Of a stretch of DNA of 64,000 nucleotides, positions 59,284 to 64,000 are shown piece after piece. Position 1 is the first letter of the stretch. Each line of letters starts with the position of its first letter. This DNA comes from Streptomyces sp. NBC_01723. GTDB lineage: Bacteria > Actinomycetota > Actinomycetes > Streptomycetales > Streptomycetaceae. Location: contig NZ_CP109171.1 of NCBI RefSeq assembly GCF_036246005.1, positions 2,468,001 to 2,532,000 on the forward strand. Reading direction: 5' to 3'. The translations under genes and the position numbers were made by a program. The notes beneath the pieces were generated by a model. That model did not search any database and was not told the origin of the DNA. It worked only from the letters and a program-made list of their open reading frames with translations.

Positions 59284-61892
59284 TGACCGCCACCCCGGCG
59301 CACACCCCGACGATCGTGCTCGTCGGCCACGGCATGGTCGGCCAGCGCTTCCTCGAAGCGCTCGCCGAGCGCGGCCTGACCGCCACGCACCGCGTGGTCG
59401 TGCTGTGCGAGGAGCCGCGCCCCGCCTACGACCGCGTCCAGCTCACGTCGTACTTCTCGGGCAAGACCCCCGAGGACCTGTCGATGACCGACCTCGCCTT
59501 CATCGAGGAGCACGGCATCGAGCTGCACGTCGGTGACCCGGCGGAGACCGTCGACCGGGACGCCCGCACGGTGACCGCCCGCTCCGGGCTCGTCGTCGGC
59601 TACGACGTCCTCGTCCTGGCCACCGGCTCCTACCCGTTCGTCCCGCCGGTCCCCGGCAAGGACGCCGAGGGCTGCTTCGTCTACCGGACGATCGAGGACC
59701 TGCTCGCCATCGAGGAGTACGCGAGGACCGCCACGACCGGCGCGGTGGTCGGCGGCGGGCTGCTCGGCCTGGAGGCAGCGGGCGCGCTGAAGGGGCTCGG
59801 ACTCACCTCGCACATCGTGGAGTTCGCGCCCCGCCTGATGCCGGTCCAGGTCGACGAGGGCGGCGGCGCGGCGCTGCTGCGCACCATCGAGGGCATGGGC
59901 CTGTCCGTCCACACCGGCGTCGGCACGCAGGAGATCCTGACGGGCGCGGACGGCGCCGTCACCGGCATGAAGCTGTCCGACGGCTCCGAACTCGCCACCG
60001 ACCTGGTGGTGTTCAGCGCCGGCGTCCGCCCCCGCGACCAACTGGCCCGGGACTGCGGTCTCGCGGTCGGCGAGCGCGGCGGCATCAGCGTCGACGAGCG
60101 GTGCCGTACGGTCACCGACGAGCACGTGTTCGCGATCGGCGAGTGCGCGCTGGCGTCCGACGGGCGGGTGTACGGGCTGGTGGCGCCCGGTTACGAGCAG
60201 GCCGAGACCGTCGCCGCGACCATCGCGGCCCAGGAGGCGTCCTTCACCGGCGCCGACCTGTCCACCAAGCTGAAGCTGCTCGGCGTGGACGTGGCCTCCT
60301 TCGGCGACGCGCACGGCACCGCCGAGGACTGCCTGGACGTCGTCTACTCCGACTCCCGCGCGGGGCTGTACAAGAAGCTGGTCGTCGGCCGCGACGGCAC
60401 GCTGCTCGGCGGCATCCTGGTCGGCGACGCGGAGGCCTACGGGACGCTGCGCGCCTTCACCGGCTCGGTCCCGCCGGTCTCCCCCGAGTCGCTCGTCCTG
60501 CCCGCCGGTGCCGGGGCCCCGGTCCAGCTGGGCCCGTCCGCGCTCCCGGACGACGCGGTGATCTGCTCCTGCCACAACGTCACCAAAGGCAGCATCCGCG
60601 GCGCGGTCACCGACCACCAGTGCACGACCGTGCCCGAGGTGAAGAAGTGCACCAAGGCCGGTACGGGCTGCGGCTCCTGCGTCAAGGTGCTCGGCCAATT
60701 GGTCACCGCCGAGCTGGAGGCGAGCGGCGTCGAGGTCGACAAGGGCCTGTGCGGCTGCTTCGCGCAGACCCGCGAGGAGCTGTACGAGATCGTCCGCGCC
60801 CTGCGGGTCACCTCCTACCGGGAACTGCTCGACCGGCACGGCCGTGAGGGCGCGCGGGGCGGCGACGGCTGCGAGGTCTGCAAGCCGGCGGTCGGCTCGA
60901 TCATCGCCTCCCTGGCCCCCGCGATCGGCGCGAGCGGCTACGTCCTGGAGGGCGAGCAGGCCGCGCTCCAGGACACCAACGACCACTTCCTGGCCAACCT
61001 CCAGAAGAACGGCTCGTACTCCGTCGTCCCGCGCATCCCCGGCGGCGAGATCGCCCCGGAGAAGCTGATCGTCATCGGCGAGATCGCCCGGGACTTCGGG
61101 CTCTACACGAAGATCACCGGCGGCCAGCGCATCGACATGTTCGGTGCCCGCGTCGAGCAGCTGCCGGTGATCTGGGCGCGGCTGGTGGACGCCGGGTTCG
61201 AGTCCGGGCACGCGTACGGGAAGTCGCTGCGCACCGTGAAGTCCTGCGTGGGGCAGACCTGGTGCCGGTACGGCGTCCAGGACTCGGTGCGGATGGCGAT
61301 CGACCTGGAGCTGCGCTACCGGGGACTCAGGTCGCCGCACAAGCTGAAGTCGGCGGTCTCCGGGTGCGCCCGCGAGTGCGCCGAGGCCCAGTCCAAGGAC
61401 TTCGGCGTGATCGCCACCTCCAACGGCTGGAACCTCTACGTCGGCGGCAACGGCGGCGCCACCCCGCGCCACGCGGACCTGCTGGCGCAGGACCTCTCGG
61501 ACGCCGAACTGGTCCGGCTCATCGACCGGTTCCTGATGTTCTACATCCGCACCGCCGACAAGCTGGAGCGCACCTCCACCTGGCTGGAGCGCATCCCCGG
61601 CGGCCTGGACCACGTACGGGACGTCGTCGTGCACGACTCGCTCGGCATCTGCGACGAGCTGGAGTCCCTGATGCGCGCCCACGTCTCGCACTACCGCGAC
61701 GAGTGGGCCGAGACCATCAACGACCCCGAGAAGCTGGCCCGGTTCGTGTCCTTCGTGAACGCGCCCGACACCCCCGACCCGGTCGTGGGCTTCGTGCCCG
61801 AGCGCGACCAGATGAAGCCCGACCTGCCGCTGCTGAACATCGGCATGCGGCGCACCGAGGAAGACCTCCTGGAAGGAAGCACCCGGCGATGA
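59283..61892 (+). CDS. nirB: Nitrite reductase [NAD(P)H], large subunit
   Basis: 869 residues. N-terminal FAD/NAD oxidoreductase (VGHGMVGQRFLEAL; VVGGGLLGLEAAGAL), BFD-like [2Fe-2S] region at about 430-480 (CSCHNVTKGSIRGAV, GTGCGSC, then CGCFAQT and GCEVCKP), and the siroheme/[4Fe-4S] domain with SCVGQTWCRYG and SGCARECAEAQ at about 655-700. It reduces nitrite to ammonium with six electrons. Needs siroheme from the chelatase encoded at 46748-47527. Overlaps nirD by 4 bp. Confidence 0.95.
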   Translation: MTATPAHTPTIVLVGHGMVGQRFLEALAERGLTATHRVVVLCEEPRPAYDRVQLTSYFSGKTPEDLSMTDLAFIEEHGIELHVGDPAETVDRDARTVTARSGLVVGYDVLVLATGSYPFVPPVPGKDAEGCFVYRTIEDLLAIEEYARTATTGAVVGGGLLGLEAAGALKGLGLTSHIVEFAPRLMPVQVDEGGGAALLRTIEGMGLSVHTGVGTQEILTGADGAVTGMKLSDGSELATDLVVFSAGVRPRDQLARDCGLAVGERGGISVDERCRTVTDEHVFAIGECALASDGRVYGLVAPGYEQAETVAATIAAQEASFTGADLSTKLKLLGVDVASFGDAHGTAEDCLDVVYSDSRAGLYKKLVVGRDGTLLGGILVGDAEAYGTLRAFTGSVPPVSPESLVLPAGAGAPVQLGPSALPDDAVICSCHNVTKGSIRGAVTDHQCTTVPEVKKCTKAGTGCGSCVKVLGQLVTAELEASGVEVDKGLCGCFAQTREELYEIVRALRVTSYRELLDRHGREGARGGDGCEVCKPAVGSIIASLAPAIGASGYVLEGEQAALQDTNDHFLANLQKNGSYSVVPRIPGGEIAPEKLIVIGEIARDFGLYTKITGGQRIDMFGARVEQLPVIWARLVDAGFESGHAYGKSLRTVKSCVGQTWCRYGVQDSVRMAIDLELRYRGLRSPHKLKSAVSGCARECAEAQSKDFGVIATSNGWNLYVGGNGGATPRHADLLAQDLSDAELVRLIDRFLMFYIRTADKLERTSTWLERIPGGLDHVRDVVVHDSLGICDELESLMRAHVSHYRDEWAETINDPEKLARFVSFVNAPDTPDPVVGFVPERDQMKPDLPLLNIGMRRTEEDLLEGSTRR

Positions 61893-62239
61893 CCCTGGCA
61901 CCCGAGACGACCGACCTCAAGGTCCTGCTGCGGCTGACCGACGACTGGTTCACGGCGTGCGACCTCGGCGCCCTGCTCCCCGGCCGGGGCGTGGCGGCCC
62001 TGCTCCCGGACGGCGGCCAGGTGGCCCTCTTCCGGGACCGGGAGGGCGGGCTGTACGCCATCGACAACCGGGACCCGTTCACCGGCGCCGCGGTCCTCTC
62101 CCGCGGCCTGACCGGCACCCACCAGGGCCGCCCGTTCGTCGCCTCCCCGCTGCTCAAGCAGCGCTTCGACCTCAGCACCGGGGAGTGCCTGGACGACGAG
62201 GCGGTACGGGTGGCGGTGTACGAGGTGAAGGCGGCCTGA
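61889..62239 (+). CDS. nirD: Nitrite reductase small subunit
   Basis: 116 residues. A Rieske-like fold (VAALLPDGGQVALFRDREGGLYAIDNRDPFTGAAVLSRGL, FVASPLLKQRFDLSTGECL) without the Cys/His cluster ligands, as is normal for NirD. ATGA overlap with nirB; AAGGAAG precedes the ATG. Last gene of the operon. Confidence 0.93.
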   Translation: MTLAPETTDLKVLLRLTDDWFTACDLGALLPGRGVAALLPDGGQVALFRDREGGLYAIDNRDPFTGAAVLSRGLTGTHQGRPFVASPLLKQRFDLSTGECLDDEAVRVAVYEVKAA

Positions 62240-62262
62240 GTCGGCCTGCGTCCGCAACGTTC

Positions 62263-62292
62263 TTGACCGTTCGTTCCAGATGGATCTAGGCT
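62263..62292 (+). promoter_or_regulatory. Promoter and operator of the tetR gene, leaderless
   Basis: -35 TTGACC (62263-62268), 18-bp spacer, -10 TAGGCT (62287-62292). Transcription should begin at about 62299-62300, on the GTG start, giving a leaderless mRNA. TTCTTGACCGTTCG is repeated in reverse orientation at 62951-62964 ahead of the dehydrogenase gene, so the TetR protein probably covers both. Confidence 0.7.
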
Positions 62293-62299
62293 GCGACAC

Positions 62300-62884
62300 G
62301 TGGCCAGGACCAAGGAGTTCGATCCGGACGCCGCGCTGCGGGCAGCCCTGGAGCTGTTCTGGGAGCGCGGCTACGAGGGGACGTCGATGTCCGACCTCGT
62401 GGAGCGTCTCGGCGTCGGACGCGCCAGCATCTACGCGACCTTCGGCAACAAGCGCGAGCTGTACCTGAAGGCGCTGGCGCGGTACGAGGAGGGGCTGCTG
62501 CCGGATCTGCTGGCGGACCTGTCCCGGCCGGGCGCCGCCCTGCCGGGCGTCCGGTCCCTGGTGCGGCGCTACGCCGCCGAGGCGACCGCCGGCGAACTGC
62601 GCCTGCGCGGCTGTTTCGTCACCAACACCGCCGCCGAGCTGGCCCCGCACGACCCGGTCGCCGCGCGGCGGGTCGAGCGCAACTGGGACCAGCTGGAGAC
62701 CGTGCTGCACTCGACGCTGACCCGGGCCGCGGCCCAGGGCGAACTGCCCGCCGGCCGCGACCCGCTCACCCTCGCCCGCATGCTGCTGGTGCTGCTGCAG
62801 GGCATGCGGGTGGTGGGGAAGGCGTCGGCGGACCCGGCCAGGCTGCGGGACGCGGCGGAACAGGCACTCGCGCTGCTCGACTGA
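62300..62884 (+). CDS. TetR family transcriptional regulator
   Basis: 194 residues. N-terminal HTH: PDAALRAALELFWERGYEGTSMSDLVERLGVGRASIYATFGNKRELYLKALARYE in TetR order. The C-terminal ligand domain (RGCFVTNTAAELAPHDPVAARRVERNW, LARMLLVLLQGMRVVGKA) matches the TetR_C subgroup beside short-chain dehydrogenases. The GTG start coincides with the predicted transcription start. It probably represses itself and the dehydrogenase gene. Confidence 0.9.
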   Translation: MARTKEFDPDAALRAALELFWERGYEGTSMSDLVERLGVGRASIYATFGNKRELYLKALARYEEGLLPDLLADLSRPGAALPGVRSLVRRYAAEATAGELRLRGCFVTNTAAELAPHDPVAARRVERNWDQLETVLHSTLTRAAAQGELPAGRDPLTLARMLLVLLQGMRVVGKASADPARLRDAAEQALALLD

Positions 62885-62942
62885 GAACCCGCGACAGCAC
62901 CTTCCCCGCGACGGGGACCTTCCGCGCGCTCTCACACCTCCA

Positions 62943-62965
62943 TACTGAACCGAACGGTCAAGAAA
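62943..62965. promoter_or_regulatory. TetR operator before the dehydrogenase gene
   Basis: TACTGAACCGAACGGTCAAG with the dyad core ACCGAACGGT, typical of TetR sites. Its reverse complement matches the tetR promoter block almost base for base over 20 nt. CATACT (62941-62946) is a candidate -10. Confidence 0.72.
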
Positions 62966-62977
62966 AAGAGGAGATTC

Positions 62978-63745
62978 ATGACCACCCAGCGCTTCACCGA
63001 CAGGACCGCCCTCGTCACCGGCGCGGGCTCCGGCATCGGCCGGGCCGTCGCCCTCGCCCTCGCCGCCGAGGGCGCGAACGTCGTCGTCGCCGGACGCGGG
63101 CGGGAACCGCTCGACGAGACGGTGGCCCTGATCGAGGCGGCGGGCGGCAAGGCGCTGGCCGTCACCGCCGACGTCTCCCGCCCCGACGACGTACGCGCCG
63201 TCGTGGACGCCGCCGTCGACCACTTCGGCTCCCTGGACGTGGCAGTCAACAACGCCGGCGTCTTCCGCGGCGGAGTCCCCCTGGCCGACCTGCCCGAGGC
63301 GGACTGGCACGCGCAGCTCGACATCAACGTCACCGGCGTCTTCCTCGCCCTCGCGGCCGAGGTGCGGCAGATGCGCGCCCAGCCGCGCGGCGGGGCCATC
63401 GTGAACATCGCCTCCACCTTCGGCGCGCACAAGCGCAGCCCGGGCGCCGCGGCCTACGCCGCCACGAAGGCGGCCGTCTCGGCACTGACCCGGGGCGCCG
63501 CCATCGACCACATCGCCGACGGCGTCCGCATCAACGCCGTCAGCCCCGGCGCCACGGCGACCTCGATGTCCCTGCGCCCCGGGGAGACGGAGGAGGGCCG
63601 GGCCGAGCGCATGCGGGGCGAGACACCGCTCGGCCGGGTCTCGTCGGTGGCGGAGGTCGCGGCGGCGGTGCTGTACCTGGCGTCGGACGACGCGGCGTCG
63701 GTGGTGGGCACGGACCTGGTGGTGGACGGCGGCCAGACGGCCTGA
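62978..63745 (+). CDS. Short-chain dehydrogenase/reductase (SDR)
   Basis: 255 residues, classical SDR. Cofactor motif VTGAGSGIGRAVAL (residues 13-24), NNAGVF, catalytic Ser in IVNIASTFGA and YAATK (Tyr/Lys), and a C-terminal VVGTDLVVDGGQTA. The lack of a basic residue right after the first Gly-rich loop (VAGRGREPL has Arg) suggests NADP. AGAGGAG precedes the ATG. Controlled by the preceding TetR. Confidence 0.93.
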   Translation: MTTQRFTDRTALVTGAGSGIGRAVALALAAEGANVVVAGRGREPLDETVALIEAAGGKALAVTADVSRPDDVRAVVDAAVDHFGSLDVAVNNAGVFRGGVPLADLPEADWHAQLDINVTGVFLALAAEVRQMRAQPRGGAIVNIASTFGAHKRSPGAAAYAATKAAVSALTRGAAIDHIADGVRINAVSPGATATSMSLRPGETEEGRAERMRGETPLGRVSSVAEVAAAVLYLASDDAASVVGTDLVVDGGQTA

Positions 63746-63873
63746 GCCGCCCGCGTGCCGCCCGCACGTCATAAGTTGTCCATGGCCCGTCAATCAGGCC
63801 GCCCTAGGGTCCGTGACCGCACGCTCCCGTCGCCGTCCGGCGGCGGGAGAGGCCATGACACCCGGAGGCAGCA

Positions 63874-64000
63874 GTGGATCGTCGTACCCTCCTGCGCACG
63901 GCCGTCGTCGGCGGCTCGGCCGTTCTCGGCGGAACCCTGTGGCGCGGTGCCGCGTACGCCGCCCCCGCCCAGCCCGGCAGCGGACCGTACGGGGCGCTCG
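63874..64000 (+). CDS. Tat-exported protein, 5' part only (probably PhoX-like)
   Basis: Only 42 codons are in the window. GTG start at 63874 after GGAGG (63864-63868). MDRRTLLRTAVVGGSAVL is a twin-arginine signal peptide, followed by LWRGAAYAAPAQPG with a cleavage site after AYA. The residues after cleavage (GSGPYGAL) resemble those of secreted PhoX/DUF839-type phosphatases in Streptomyces, a recollection I cannot verify here. Confidence 0.6.
   Translation, partial: MDRRTLLRTAVVGGSAVLGGTLWRGAAYAAPAQPGSGPYGAL

Noticed and set aside
63771..63810. Possible PHO box and promoter before the Tat-exported gene
   Set aside because: No direct repeat of the GTTCACC type could be found, and TTGTCC is 23 bp from the candidate -10 TAGGGT, too far for a promoter.
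1..64000. CRISPR array, prophage or large biosynthetic cluster
   Set aside because: No regularly spaced repeats, no phage structural genes, and no PKS/NRPS or other core biosynthetic genes were seen.

Overview
This is a chromosomal window from a Streptomyces very close in gene order to Streptomyces coelicolor/lividans. The GC content is high throughout (about 72% by eye), third codon positions are almost all G or C, GTG starts and ATGA/TGATG overlaps are frequent, and family-specific genes (mbl-like mreB paralogue, hrdA beside dnaG, matB, nasA, nirBD, a SoxR-type FMN reductase) sit in the order I recall for the SCO2440-SCO2490 region of S. coelicolor. All family names come from reading the translations; no search was run.

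Layout. 0-0.6 kb: decayed remnant of a TnpB-related (IS605-type) protein. 0.86-6.6 kb: five same-strand genes of unknown role, made of three paralogous MAB_1171c-type membrane proteins, an ImmA/IrrE-like zinc metallopeptidase and an FAD-dependent oxidoreductase. 6.6-8.3 kb (minus): SMP-30-type sugar lactonase and IclR regulator, with an IclR-like operator that has a near twin at 0.64 kb on the far side of the five-gene cluster. 9.0-14.1 kb: malonate module (GntR regulator, MatC-like transporter, malonyl-CoA synthetase MatB, fused carboxyltransferase). A 19-codon hydrophobic mini-ORF and a strong terminator follow. 14.4-18.0 kb (minus): large secreted subtilase.

18.3-26.5 kb: the most interesting region, four overlapping or adjacent genes encoding a small trypsin-co-occurring protein, a trypsin fused to a VMAP-C-like domain, a MoxR AAA+ ATPase and a 1657-residue protein that appears to chain a degenerate vWA, a pseudokinase, a SARP-type DNA-binding/BTAD unit and a pseudo-HAD phosphatase. 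This matches the logic of the predicted vWA-MoxR-VMAP ternary conflict systems. It is followed by mbl, a GAF sensor kinase with a gutted ATPase domain and a STAS-ANTAR protein.

30-32 kb: MarR regulator divergent from a cupin dioxygenase and an alpha/beta hydrolase. 32.3-32.7 kb: three tRNA genes (CAU anticodon and two tRNA-Asn). 32.8-40.5 kb: YtxH-like protein, FGGY kinase, heterodimeric ABC exporter, APC permease, universal stress protein. 40.5-46.6 kb (minus): HrdA-type sigma factor, DnaG primase, ferredoxin-reductase-like flavoprotein, dGTPase.

46.7-62.2 kb: a dispersed nitrate-assimilation set, with sirohydrochlorin chelatase (siroheme supply), assimilatory nitrate reductase and, after a stretch of unrelated genes (gamma-glutamylcyclotransferase, M4 protease, SoxR-box FMN reductase, secreted protein plus class F sortase, HxlR regulator, imine-reductase-like protein, HAD protein, TauE/SafE permease), the operon of flavoprotein-NirB-NirD. 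GlnR-like boxes precede the flavoprotein-nirBD operon (clear), the chelatase (good) and nasA (weak). 62.3-63.7 kb: TetR regulator and short-chain dehydrogenase sharing an operator. The window ends inside a Tat-exported protein gene, probably PhoX-like.
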